A DNA stretch of 64,000 bases from Candidatus Gastranaerophilales bacterium (GCA_910587815.1 CAJUNK010000006.1:61803-125802), one strand, 5' to 3'. Positions 35,977 to 43,915 are shown, numbered from the stretch's first letter. The notes: generated by a model not told the origin, from the letters alone. Program-made: numbers and translations.

Positions 35977-37329
35977 TTACAGATAATTTTCAATTTCCCA
36001 TTTTGAAACTTTTGTTCTGTAATCATCCCATTCTTTTTCTTTAGATGATACAAATTCATTATAAATATGTTCGCCCAATGCTCTTTTTACAAGGTCATTT
36101 TTCTTCATTAAATAAATGGCTTCATTTAATGCGCCTGGAAGTGAAGCTATTCCTTTTTCAGTCCTTTCTTTAGCATTCATTTCATAGATATTTTCTTCTG
36201 TTTGTTTTGGAGGATTTGTCTTATTTTTAATGCCTTCAATCATCGCAGTTAACATTACTGCAAATACCAAATAAGGATTGCAGGATGGGTCTGGAGAGCG
36301 AAGTTCTATCCTTGTACCATTGCCGCGTTTTGCAGGAACCCTAATCAATGCGCTTCTGTTTGCAAGCGACCATGCCAAATATACCGGCGCTTCATACCCT
36401 GGAACAAGCCTTTTATAGCTATTTACTGATGGATTTGCAACAGCTGTAAAACCCATAACATTTTCTAACAGAGAACCTATAGAATACATAGCTTCATTTG
36501 ATAATTGATAAGGTGTATTTTCATCATAGAAAGCATTTTTGCCATCTTTAAATAATGATACATTACAATGCATACCAGAACCATTTATACCAAATACAGG
36601 CTTTGGCATAAATGTTGCATAAAGGTTATTACGCGCAGCTACTGCCTTTACTGCATATTTAAATGACACAACATTATCTGCTGTCGTTAATGCATCAGCA
36701 TATTTAAAATCAATTTCATGCTGGCCATCTGCCACTTCATGATGGCTTGCTTCAATATCAAAACCCATTTTTGTAAGTGTTTCCACCATCTGTGCACGCA
36801 CATTTTCACCCCTATCATCAGGCCCTACATCATAATATCCAGCTTTATCATGGGTTTCAAAAACAGGCATTCCTTTTTCATCCATATTAAATAAGAAAAA
36901 TTCAGCCTCCGGCCCCACATTTAAAACATACCCTAAATCTGCCGCTTCTTTAATTACTCTTTTTAAATTGCACCTTGGACAACCTTCAAATGGCGTACCA
37001 TCTGCATTATGTATATCACAAATAATTCTTGCAACATTTGTGCCTTCTTCATCATTTTTTCTCCACGGAAGAAGCGAAAAAGTGGATAAATCAGGATAAA
37101 AGTACATATCAGATGTTTCAATACTTCTAAAACCCTTAATTGATGATCCATCCAGCATACATTCATTATTTAATACTTTATCAATTTGGGTGGCAGGCAC
37201 AGCCATATTTTTTACTTTTCCATTAATATCAACAAATTGAAGTCTTATAAATCTTACATTGTTTTTTTCAATAATGCTTTTGATTTCTTCTTTTGTTAAT
37301 GTCTTTCCTTGCACAGGGATGTAATCCAT
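35977..37329 (-). CDS. glnA: Glutamine synthetase, type I (alpha subclass)
   Basis: 450 residues from the ATG at 37329, which has a strong aggagga site; a longer open frame to 37389 only translates that site and the promoter. GSI landmarks: CMLDGSSIKGF, EAEFFLFNMDEKG, NGSGMHCNVSLFKDG (Mg/glutamate site), VNSYKRLVPGYEAP (ATP loop) and RIELRSPDPSCNPYL. The Tyr-adenylylation loop of GSI-beta enzymes is not present, so control is likely by feedback or transcription. It makes glutamine from glutamate, ammonia and ATP. An NtcA-like palindrome lies about 85 bases upstream. Confidence 0.96.
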   Translation of the reverse strand: MDYIPVQGKTLTKEEIKSIIEKNNVRFIRLQFVDINGKVKNMAVPATQIDKVLNNECMLDGSSIKGFRSIETSDMYFYPDLSTFSLLPWRKNDEEGTNVARIICDIHNADGTPFEGCPRCNLKRVIKEAADLGYVLNVGPEAEFFLFNMDEKGMPVFETHDKAGYYDVGPDDRGENVRAQMVETLTKMGFDIEASHHEVADGQHEIDFKYADALTTADNVVSFKYAVKAVAARNNLYATFMPKPVFGINGSGMHCNVSLFKDGKNAFYDENTPYQLSNEAMYSIGSLLENVMGFTAVANPSVNSYKRLVPGYEAPVYLAWSLANRSALIRVPAKRGNGTRIELRSPDPSCNPYLVFAVMLTAMIEGIKNKTNPPKQTEENIYEMNAKERTEKGIASLPGALNEAIYLMKKNDLVKRALGEHIYNEFVSSKEKEWDDYRTKVSKWEIENYL

Positions 37330-37411
37330 TTTTCTAATCCTCCTAAAAATGATTGAATAAAATTTATTTAACAACTTATTATTGCTCATGATGTCATATT
37401 AAGTCAAAAAA

Positions 37412-37429
37412 TTGTAACATTTGTTACAA
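37412..37429 (-). promoter_or_regulatory. Perfect palindrome with NtcA-type GTA-N8-TAC upstream of glnA
   Basis: TTGTAACATTTGTTACAA is a perfect 18-base palindrome and contains GTA-N8-TAC (37414-37427), the binding site of the cyanobacterial nitrogen regulator NtcA. It is 16 bases long over TGT...ACA, one base shorter than the 17-base TnrA/GlnR site (TGTNA-N7-TNACA), so NtcA fits better. Rex or another dimeric regulator cannot be excluded. A TAATAT box 12-17 bases downstream on the minus strand and a weaker TAATAA further on are candidate -10 elements. The rest of the gap 37330-37619 is AT-rich and includes the ftsZ upstream region. Confidence 0.65.
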
Positions 37430-37619
37430 AAGTAGTAAGAAATAAATAATTTACATTAAGTTGTGTAAATATTAATTGAATTTTGTTAAAATTTGAGCAT
37501 AATTATATTAAAGGCTTTACTTATAAATGCTTTTTACATATAGTAATAAATAGAAATATAATTACTACAATAATAACTAAATATTCAAAACGTTTAAAAC
37601 AATATGAGGGTCACATAAA

Positions 37620-38816
37620 GTGGAAAAGTTCAGACTAGATAACTATGACAGAAAAACAACGGATTACAGCAGATATTCCTCCCAAGCTAATATTAAAGTT
37701 ATAGGTGTTGGCGGTGGCGGTGGCAATGCTGTTAACCGTATGATAAAAGCAGGACTAGGCGGTGTTGAATTTTGGGCAATGAACACGGATGCACAAGTTT
37801 TAGAAATGTCATCAGCACCTAAAAAAATTCAATTAGGTGCAAAACTTACAAGCGGACTTGGCGCTGGTGGTGACCCTTCAGTTGGCGAAAAGGCTGCGGA
37901 AGAATCAAGAGAAGATTTATTAGTTGCACTTGATGGCTCTGATATGGTTTTTGTTACAGCAGGTATGGGTGGCGGAACAGGAACCGGTGCTGCTCCTGTA
38001 GTTGCAAAAATTGCAAAGGAATTAGGGGCACTTACAATAGGTGTTGTTACAAAACCTTTTGGTTTTGAAGGCAGAAAACGTATGAATCAAGCCGTTGCAG
38101 GTTTGGAAAAATTAAAAGAAAACGTTGATGCTCTTATTGTAATTCCAAATGATAAATTAATTGAAGTAGTAGAACGCAGAACAACAATGAGAGATGCATT
38201 CCTTGTTGTAGATGAAGTTTTATTACGTGGTGTTCAGGGCATTTCAGATATTATTGTAATTCCTGGCCTAATCAATGTAGACTTTGCCGATGTTCGTGCA
38301 GTAATGCAAGCTTCAGGTTCTGCATTAATGGGTATTGGTAAGGCTTCTGGCGAAGGCAGAGCAATGGAAGCAGCAAAACTTGCAATTAATTCTAAACTTC
38401 TTGAAACTTCAATCAATGGTGCAACCGGTATCATTATGAATGTTTCAGGCGGTCCAGATATGACACTTCATGAGGTAAATGAAGCAGCAAGCGTTATCCA
38501 TGATGCTGTTGCAGATAATGCAGAAGTTATTTTTGGTTCTGTTATTGATGATAGAATCCAAGGGGAAATTCAAATCACAGTTATTGCAACAGGCTTCCAA
38601 TTAAAAGGCGGAGAAAATCCACAGGCGCAAGAAAGAAAATTAAGCGCAGCTGATATTTTTGGTGGTGGCTTATCATTCTCTGATTTAGGAAATAAACCAA
38701 CTCAAAATCAGCCTACGCCAAATCAATCATCTTTCTTTGAGCCTCAAAGGCCATCTCATGAGCCAGCAGGCGGCGGATTATTAGATATTCCTGAATTTCT
38801 AAATCCAAAAAGATAA
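37620..38816 (+). CDS. ftsZ: Cell division protein FtsZ
   Basis: 398 residues, starting with GTG at 37620 behind a gaggg site. The tubulin signature GGGTGTG is at residues 117-123, with the T7 loop GLINVDFADVRAVM and the SVIDDRIQGEIQITVIATGF strand. The C-terminal tail is variable, Pro/Gln/Asn rich, and ends in a short conserved peptide LLDIPEFLNPKR, the usual docking peptide for FtsA/SepF/ZipN-type partners. It polymerises with GTP to form the division ring. It is monocistronic: a strong terminator follows directly. Confidence 0.97.
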   Translation: MEKFRLDNYDRKTTDYSRYSSQANIKVIGVGGGGGNAVNRMIKAGLGGVEFWAMNTDAQVLEMSSAPKKIQLGAKLTSGLGAGGDPSVGEKAAEESREDLLVALDGSDMVFVTAGMGGGTGTGAAPVVAKIAKELGALTIGVVTKPFGFEGRKRMNQAVAGLEKLKENVDALIVIPNDKLIEVVERRTTMRDAFLVVDEVLLRGVQGISDIIVIPGLINVDFADVRAVMQASGSALMGIGKASGEGRAMEAAKLAINSKLLETSINGATGIIMNVSGGPDMTLHEVNEAASVIHDAVADNAEVIFGSVIDDRIQGEIQITVIATGFQLKGGENPQAQERKLSAADIFGGGLSFSDLGNKPTQNQPTPNQSSFFEPQRPSHEPAGGGLLDIPEFLNPKR

Positions 38817-38835
38817 AAATAATATTTAAAAAGTC

Positions 38836-38867
38836 AAAAGCGGGTTAATCAAAAAACCCGCTTTTTT
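38836..38867 (+). terminator. ftsZ terminator
   Basis: AAAAGCGGGTT (38836-38846) pairs with AACCCGCTTTT (38855-38865) and is followed by TTTT; 20 bases after the ftsZ stop codon. Confidence 0.9.
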
Positions 38868-38972
38868 GATTTATAATAACAGTACAAAATTTTTAAAGCA
38901 CGCAAATTTTTAAATTCACAAGTATTATATAAATAAAAAATAAGGTTAAATCTTTATACTTTAGGAGGGAAA

Positions 38973-39464
38973 ATGAACATTTCAGGCATCAAAAGTTATT
39001 CTTTCAATAATATGCAAAATAATAAAGCAACAAGCTTTAAAGGCAACAAAGAAGAAAATGGCGAATACTATAACCCTGTAGATATTGGCACAGAAAGAAA
39101 ACTTGCTGTACTATCATCTGTTGGCACATCTGTTGTTGCAGGTGTTGTAGGTGCAGGCCTCACATCAGTATTAAGAGGCGAGAAACCTTATAAAAAAATC
39201 CCTCTTTTACTTGGTGCAGCTTCTGCCCTTGTTACTCTTGCTCTTAACCTTCCATCAAAGCTTTACCACACAAAAGTAAACGCAACTGTAAAACAAAAAG
39301 AAATGGATGTATTTACAGCAGATAAAGAATTAAAAAAAGATTTAACAAGAGAAGTGCACACAGAAGTGAAAAACCCTGAAGTTTCACTTGATAAAAAACT
39401 TGATGATAATTTAAAATTGCAACTTGCAAACAGAGCTGCTGCTGTAGGTTTCACCACTGTATAG
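38973..39464 (+). CDS. Small membrane protein with N-terminal SFKG tag, first of two paralogues
   Basis: 163 residues with an aggaggg ribosome site. A polar Asn-rich N-terminus (MNISGIKSYSFNNMQNNKAT) ends in SFKGN. Two hydrophobic segments follow (VLSSVGTSVVAGVVGAGLTS and IPLLLGAASALVTLALNL). After the second comes LYHTKVNATVKQKEMDVFTA and a charged helical tail with KKDLTREV. The next protein shares the block Y-x-x-K-x-NA-x-x-K-x-x-EMDV and KDL-x-x-EV at the same position, so the two are paralogues. Function unknown; no signal peptide. Confidence 0.75.
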   Translation: MNISGIKSYSFNNMQNNKATSFKGNKEENGEYYNPVDIGTERKLAVLSSVGTSVVAGVVGAGLTSVLRGEKPYKKIPLLLGAASALVTLALNLPSKLYHTKVNATVKQKEMDVFTADKELKKDLTREVHTEVKNPEVSLDKKLDDNLKLQLANRAAAVGFTTV

Positions 39465-39470
39465 ATAAAA

Positions 39471-40088
39471 ATGAAAATTAATACGATAAAAAATTATAAT
39501 ATTAATTTCAAAAACAACCAAGCACCAAAAAGCGAGCCTTTAAAAAAACCCGAAAATTCAATAAAACATGATGCTGAAAACCCTATTAAAAAAGGGTTTG
39601 AACAATTGGATGTTGTAAAAGCATCGCTCCTTGCAGGTGTGGGTTTTGGTGCAAGGGCACTTTATTATGTTTTTGATGACACCGATATGCTGGATTTTAC
39701 ATTTGATGCCAGCAAAAAGCTTGTTGAAAAAAACTATAAAAATACAAAAGGTGCAAAAAGAGCCGCAGCATTATTAGGTTCCTGGGCTGCAATATTAATT
39801 GGTGTTGTTGGTGTAGTTGCTGGTTTATACACAGTGTACAATACACCTAAATCAATGTATCAAGGCAAAATAAATGCACATAAAAAAGCAGAAGAAATGG
39901 ATGTTTACCTTGAATCAAACAGGGTAGAAAAAGATTTATATAATGAAGTAGGACAAAAAGCAAAAGAGGCCAAAACATCAGAAGAACAAGAAAAAGTAAG
40001 ACAACAATATACAAAACTTCAGATGGCAAAAAACCAAACCCCCAGCTTTATAAACCAAAACTTTGCAAATTTTAACAAAACTATATAA
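39471..40088 (+). CDS. Small membrane protein with N-terminal FK tag, second of two paralogues
   Basis: 205 residues, beginning 6 bases after the previous stop codon. The N-terminus MKINTIKNYNINFKNNQ resembles that of its neighbour (polar, Asn-rich, ending in NFK-N). Two hydrophobic stretches (VVKASLLAGVGFGARALYYV and AAALLGSWAAILIGVVGVVA) precede the shared block MYQGKINAHKKAEEMDVYLE and EKDLYNEV. The C-terminal 40 residues are a Lys/Gln/Glu helix. Its position just downstream of ftsZ does not by itself imply a division role, since a terminator intervenes. Confidence 0.75.
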   Translation: MKINTIKNYNINFKNNQAPKSEPLKKPENSIKHDAENPIKKGFEQLDVVKASLLAGVGFGARALYYVFDDTDMLDFTFDASKKLVEKNYKNTKGAKRAAALLGSWAAILIGVVGVVAGLYTVYNTPKSMYQGKINAHKKAEEMDVYLESNRVEKDLYNEVGQKAKEAKTSEEQEKVRQQYTKLQMAKNQTPSFINQNFANFNKTI

Positions 40089-40150
40089 TAATTAAAATTC
40101 ATTTGCCTGTACCTTGCACCCTGCTAAAAACAGGTTTAAAATCAAATTTA

Positions 40151-41020
40151 ATGATTATTCAATTAATTAGCAAATATTTATCCTATCTTGAAATTGAGCG
40201 CGGCCTCAGCCAAAACACAATAGCTGCCTATAAAAACGACCTTTTTTTATTCTTTGAATACTTTAATCAAATAAATTCAATTGAAGAAATCAAAAGGGGG
40301 CATTTTAGCGAATATATCAAATTTTTAGGCAAATCCGGCACAAACCCTGCCACCATTACAAGAAAAATAGCATCTCTAAAAAGTTTTTTTAGATATCTAT
40401 CTTCAATACAAGAAATTAAAGCAAATCCAGCCCTAAGTATTGCAGCGCCTAAAGTTTCAAAAAAATTGCCAAAAGTGATAAGCATTGATGAAATTGAAAA
40501 ACTATTTAAAGAAAAGATGGATTCAAGAGAAAATGCCATATTTGAACTGTTGTATGCTACTGGGCTTCGAGTATCTGAACTTGTTGAATTAGAAACTAAA
40601 AACATAGATTTAAAAAACAATACCATAAGAACCATAGGAAAAGGCTCAAAAGAACGAGTTATCCCCCTTGGCACAAACGCAAAAAAGGCACTGGAAGCTT
40701 ATCTAAAAGAAAGAGAAATTACTTTAAGACTTTCAACTTCCAAAAATAAAGCCAAAGAAAAGGTTTTTTTGAATAATTTTGGCGAAAAAATCACAAGGCA
40801 ATGGGTTTATACTTTTATAAAAAGTCTTGGTGATATTATTCATAAATCCATCTCGCCGCATACCATCCGTCACACTTTTGCAACACATTTATTAGAAAAC
40901 GGAGCAGATTTGCGCGTGGTGCAAGAATTATTAGGACACACAAATATAATTACAACACAGCTTTACACCCATATTTCAAAAAAACATTTAAAGGATGTGT
41001 ATTTTGCAATTAACGGCTGA
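40151..41020 (+). CDS. xerC: Tyrosine recombinase of the XerC/XerD family
   Basis: 289 residues from the ATG at 40151 (MIIQLISKYLSYLEIERGLS); an upstream TTG would add 16 residues unlike the family. A SAM-like N-terminal core-binding domain is followed by the catalytic domain with all active residues: Arg in YATGLRVSELVEL, Lys in GKGSKERVIPLG, HTIRHTFATHLLE (His, Arg), LLGHTNI (His) and the nucleophile Tyr in TTQLYTHISKKHL. It resolves chromosome dimers at dif or acts on mobile sites. Its last four codons and stop form the start of a 32-bp tandem repeat. Confidence 0.93.
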   Translation: MIIQLISKYLSYLEIERGLSQNTIAAYKNDLFLFFEYFNQINSIEEIKRGHFSEYIKFLGKSGTNPATITRKIASLKSFFRYLSSIQEIKANPALSIAAPKVSKKLPKVISIDEIEKLFKEKMDSRENAIFELLYATGLRVSELVELETKNIDLKNNTIRTIGKGSKERVIPLGTNAKKALEAYLKEREITLRLSTSKNKAKEKVFLNNFGEKITRQWVYTFIKSLGDIIHKSISPHTIRHTFATHLLENGADLRVVQELLGHTNIITTQLYTHISKKHLKDVYFAING

Positions 41021-41132
41021 CGCACAAATCGGGGTGAGCAATTAACGGCTGACGCACAAATCGGGGTGAGCAATTAACGGCTGACGCACAAATCGGGGTG
41101 AGCAATTAACGGCTAAAGCACAAATCAAAGCG
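41006..41132. repeat. 32-bp tandem repeat starting inside the 3' end of the Xer gene
   Basis: Units begin at 41006, 41038, 41070 and 41102. The first three are identical 32-mers starting GCAATTAACGGCTGACGC and ending CGGGGTGA; the fourth keeps the first 13 bases and diverges (41102-41132). Unit 1 contains the last codons (Ala-Ile-Asn-Gly) and the TGA stop of the recombinase. The unit is richer in G+C than its surroundings. There are no spacers, so this is not a CRISPR array. The sequence TTAACG in unit 4 is mirrored by CGTTAA 24 bases later. The remaining bases to 41184 hold nothing else I can name. Confidence 0.92.
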
Positions 41133-41184
41133 TCGTTAACAGATAAAATAACCACGCAACGATTAAAAATTAACATTTAAAACC

Positions 41185-41640
41185 ATGCATCAATTGATAA
41201 TTAAAAAAATAAGCGAAAATAAGGAAAATTTTATGGACATCCTTTTAATTGGGGATGAACAAGAAAATATGGTGCAAAAATATTTAAGTTCAGGTATACT
41301 TTATGCTCTTTATGAAAAAGATATTTTAAAATCTGTTTGCGTCATTTTGCCTGAAAATTCTAATACGATTGAAATTAAAAACCTTGCAACATATCCAAAA
41401 TTTCAAAATCAAGGCCATGCTAGCATATTATTAGAATTTATTTTTAAGAAATGTAAAAAAACTTATAATTTTATTACACTTGGCACAGGTGAAAATGAAA
41501 AAACACTGAATTTTTATAAAAAAAGAGGCTTTATAGAATTTTCCCGTGTAAAAGATTTTTTTATAAAAAACTACGACCATCCGATTTTTGAAAATGGAAT
41601 CCAATTAAAGGATATGATTTATCTAAAAAAAGAGCTGTAA
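41185..41640 (+). CDS. GNAT-family N-acetyltransferase
   Basis: 151 residues. The acetyl-CoA binding signature is visible as ATYPKFQNQGHASILLEFIF (motif A, Q-x-x-G-x-(G/A)), followed by FITLGTGENEKTLNFYKKRG (motif B, with the FYKKRGF pattern). The substrate is unknown. It has no close operon partner; the Xer gene ends 164 bases upstream across the tandem repeats. It converges on lysS. Confidence 0.85.
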   Translation: MHQLIIKKISENKENFMDILLIGDEQENMVQKYLSSGILYALYEKDILKSVCVILPENSNTIEIKNLATYPKFQNQGHASILLEFIFKKCKKTYNFITLGTGENEKTLNFYKKRGFIEFSRVKDFFIKNYDHPIFENGIQLKDMIYLKKEL

Positions 41641-41649
41641 GAAGTTTTG

Positions 41650-41689
41650 AAAAAACGCCTGGGCGCAAATTAGGAGTATGGGCCCAGGC
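41650..41689 (-). terminator. lysS terminator
   Basis: On the minus strand GCCTGGGC (41689-41682) pairs with GCCCAGGC (41664-41657) and is followed by GTTTTTTC. It can serve lysS; the plus-strand tail is less T-rich. Confidence 0.8.
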
Positions 41690-41711
41690 ATATATTTATA
41701 AAATAATCTTC

Positions 41712-43196
41712 TTATGCCTTTGGGCGCATTGTTGGAAATGCAATAACGTCCCTAATTGAAGGAGAATCGGTTAAAAGCATTACAATACGGTCAATCCCAA
41801 TACCCATACCACCAGCTGGCGGCATTGCAACTTCAAGTGCTTCAATGAAATCTTCATCAATGCTCATAGCTTCTTCATCACCAGCAGCCTTTGCCTTTGC
41901 CTGCGCTTCAAATCTGTTCCTCTGATCAATCGGGTCAGTTAATTCAGAAAATGCGTTTGAAACTTCCCAACCATTTATTCTTGTTTCAAACCTTTCAGTT
42001 AACCTTGGATTATCCCTGTGCACCTTGGCCAAAGGTGAAATATCCCTTGGATAATCAAGAATATGGACAGGCTGGATTAATTTTGGTTCAACATGCTCTT
42101 CAAAAATCTTATCCAAAATTTTACCCCAAGTATCAGATTCTTCCACTTCAATACCTAGTTTTTTTGCTTCAGCCCCTGCTTCTTCCACAGTTAAAAGTTC
42201 ACTAAAATCAATCCCTGTGTATTCTTTAATAGCACCAATCATAGTTTTTCTATCCCATGGAGGCGTTAAATCTAATTCTTTACCTTGATATGTAATTTTT
42301 GTTGTGCCTAAAACATCCATTGCAACTGATGCTATCATATTTTCCATCAGTGCCATCATTTCATTATAATCAACATAAGCCTGGTAAAGTTCAAGCATTG
42401 TAAATTCAGGATTGTGGCGGATATCAATACCTTCATTTCTAAAATTTCTGTTCAATTCAAATATTTTTTCATTCAAACCTCCAACCAAAAGCCTTTTTAG
42501 GTGCAATTCAGGTGCAATCCTCATATACATTGGCATTGAAAGCGCATTATGATAAGTTTCAAAAGGTCTTGCAGATGCACCGCCAGCTTGTGTTTGAAGC
42601 ATAGGAGTTTCTACTTCCAAAAATCCTTCTTTTGTTAAATATTCTCTGATTTTTTGGATAATAAGGCTTCTTTTTTTAAATGTATCGCGTACTTCCTGAT
42701 TTACAACCAAATCAAGATATCTTTTCCTATACCTTGTATCCACATCAGTTAAACCGTGAAATTTTTCAGGCAATGGACGCAGTGCTTTTGACAATAACTT
42801 TAAATCAAAAGATTTAATGCTGAGTTCCCCTCTTGGAGTTCTTCTGATTGTACCTTTAAAACCTACAATATCGCCAACATCTAAAAGTTTTAATATCGCA
42901 AGTTTATCTTCAGATAAATTTTCTTTATGAGAAAAAATCTGAATTTTGCCTGATGAATCCATTAAATCAATAAACATACCGGAATTTCTCATTGCCATAA
43001 CACGCCCAGCAACAGAATATTCATCCTCTGTTTCCTGGCCTGCTTCAAGGTTTTCATACCTTTTTTGCAATTCATTTGCAGATATATTTCTATCATAAGA
43101 ATAAGGGTATGGATTTATCCCTTTATCAATTAAATCAGTCAGTTTTTGAATTCTTCCTTCTCTAATTGCATCTATTGTATTATTTGTTGATTCCAT
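41712..43196 (-). CDS. lysS: Lysyl-tRNA synthetase, class II
   Basis: 494 residues. OB-fold anticodon-binding domain (about 55-150: VAGRVMAMRNSGMFIDLMDS), then the class II core: motif 1 around LEVETPMLQTQAGGASARPF, motif 2 RNFRNEGIDIRHNPEFTMLE and motif 3 GGMGIGIDRIVMLLTDSPSI. Normal length and complete. The ATG at 43196 follows ggagag. The gene is preceded by an unusually long structured, G+C-rich leader (43243-43500) ending in a terminator 47 bases before the start, which suggests control by premature termination. Confidence 0.96.
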   Translation of the reverse strand: MESTNNTIDAIREGRIQKLTDLIDKGINPYPYSYDRNISANELQKRYENLEAGQETEDEYSVAGRVMAMRNSGMFIDLMDSSGKIQIFSHKENLSEDKLAILKLLDVGDIVGFKGTIRRTPRGELSIKSFDLKLLSKALRPLPEKFHGLTDVDTRYRKRYLDLVVNQEVRDTFKKRSLIIQKIREYLTKEGFLEVETPMLQTQAGGASARPFETYHNALSMPMYMRIAPELHLKRLLVGGLNEKIFELNRNFRNEGIDIRHNPEFTMLELYQAYVDYNEMMALMENMIASVAMDVLGTTKITYQGKELDLTPPWDRKTMIGAIKEYTGIDFSELLTVEEAGAEAKKLGIEVEESDTWGKILDKIFEEHVEPKLIQPVHILDYPRDISPLAKVHRDNPRLTERFETRINGWEVSNAFSELTDPIDQRNRFEAQAKAKAAGDEEAMSIDEDFIEALEVAMPPAGGMGIGIDRIVMLLTDSPSIRDVIAFPTMRPKA

Positions 43197-43242
43197 TACA
43201 ATCTCTCCAAACTAAGTTATATAAAAATTATAATTGAAACAT

Positions 43243-43500
43243 AAAAAAGATGGCAGAAATAGAAGTTAAAATTTTAATTTTCTGCAAGATGCCTGGTTTT
43301 CACAGGAGCTCAGCGGTTTACCTGCTTTTCTTTTCAATTCCAAATATTTGTAACGAGGACACGGTCCCGTTTATGACCTCTGTGCATATTTACTTCTTTT
43401 CACCCCCAAGCCAGCTCTGCATACAGGCTCACACGCATCGCCAAAGGCTCTGTGGTTCCCTTTGCATCTTTAACGGTCCTCTTATACAAATATTTTCCAT
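43243..43500 (-). ncRNA. Structured RNA: lysS leader/attenuator or independent small RNA
   Basis: This 258-base stretch is markedly richer in G+C than its flanks and encodes no convincing protein. On the minus strand a long-range stem closes it: 43495-43485 pairs perfectly over 11 bases with 43352-43342, and GAGGAC (43481-43476) pairs with GTCCTC (43360-43355), with CCGTT/AACGG stacked inside. Inner hairpins include CAAAGG/CCTTTG and AGCC/GGCT. It ends with a hairpin of GCAGAAA/TTTCTGC type (43285-43253), containing a TTAAAATTTTAA core, and a T6 run (43248-43243), 47 bases before lysS. The rod shape also recalls 6S RNA. I find no T-box, lysine or cobalamin riboswitch motif in the right order, so the class is unassigned. 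Confidence 0.6.
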
Positions 43501-43541
43501 TTCAAAGAAAATATGTAAATACATGTAAAAAACCTGTAGTC

Positions 43542-43728
43542 TTCAATATAAATTTTCATACAGTTAAGCATAGTGAATAATAACATCTTAGCAAATGTAT
43601 ATAGCGAGTATGTTTGAGAAAGGTGCCAACCTGATTATTATATTGGCACCGACGAGTTTGCGAGCAATAAAAGATGAGCTTAGATGTTATATGAACGGGC
43701 GACCACCTGTATGAAAATTTATGTTGAA
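43542..43728. repeat. 187-bp nested inverted-repeat element (MITE-like or structured RNA)
   Basis: Three nested inverted repeats share one centre. Outer arms of 22 bases (43542-43563 and 43707-43728) differ at one position, with CATACAG/CTGTATG at their inner ends. Middle arms ATAACATCTTAGC (43580-43592) and GCTTAGATGTTAT (43678-43690) differ at one position. The central hairpin GGTGCCAA/TTGGCACC (43622-43629, 43643-43650) is perfect. The unpaired parts carry related words (GCGAGTATGTTTGAG, GACGAGTTTGCGAG). Long terminal arms and no coding content fit a miniature mobile element; the nested stems would also fold as RNA. No flanking direct repeat is obvious to me. Confidence 0.72.
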
Positions 43729-43740
43729 TGGCTAGGATAG

Positions 43741-43817
43741 AAACTTTATCAGATTCTAAAACAAGTTCAGGATGACGGGTGGGGGTAAGGATGACAGAGT
43801 GGAGTTCAGCATGACAA
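43741..43817. repeat. Dispersed palindromic repeat, copy A (degenerate)
   Basis: Contains CAAGTTCAGGATGAC and GGAGTTCAGCATGACA, degenerate forms of the CTGAACTTGTTTCAG / GTTCAGGGTGACA units of copy B at 46497. When translated, such repeats give the artefactual peptides HPELV and KQVQHD seen in many bacterial genomes. This copy sits just downstream of the terminator of the glycine-rich prepilin gene, and the other is inside the 5' end of that gene. Confidence 0.7.
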
Positions 43818-43854
43818 CTGCTCATTAAATAAAGTATAAAGTCCATATTTAATA

Positions 43855-43894
43855 TAAAAAAAGGGTATTGATAAGGTTACTAAAATCAATACCC
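43855..43894 (-). terminator. Terminator of the glycine-rich prepilin gene
   Basis: On the minus strand GGGTATTGAT (43894-43885) pairs perfectly with ATCAATACCC (43872-43863), followed by a T7 run. It begins 21 bases after the stop codon of the gene at 43916. Confidence 0.88.
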
Positions 43895-43915
43895 GAAAAG
43901 TTGTTCATCGTAAAC

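Noticed and set aside
37330..37389. Longer N-terminus for glutamine synthetase
   Set aside because: The extra codons translate the ribosome-binding site and upstream region, and the family starts near the ATG at 37329.
37414..37427. TnrA/GlnR site
   Set aside because: The spacing is one base shorter than TGTNA-N7-TNACA, whereas GTA-N8-TAC is matched exactly.
41006..41132. CRISPR array
   Set aside because: The repeats are directly adjacent with no spacers, and no cas genes are present.
43243..43500. T-box, lysine riboswitch or cobalamin riboswitch before lysS
   Set aside because: No AGGGTGG-N-ACC T-box sequence occurs near the terminator. The plus-strand ACACGGTCCCGT resembles a cobalamin-core word, but the other conserved segments are missing and out of order.
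43250..43528. 92-codon plus-strand reading frame
   Set aside because: Its composition is unlike neighbouring proteins, it lacks a ribosome site and it overlaps a long base-paired RNA structure.
43556..43846. 96-codon minus-strand reading frame
   Set aside because: It only translates the nested inverted repeat and the dispersed repeat (HPELV), a known type of artefact.
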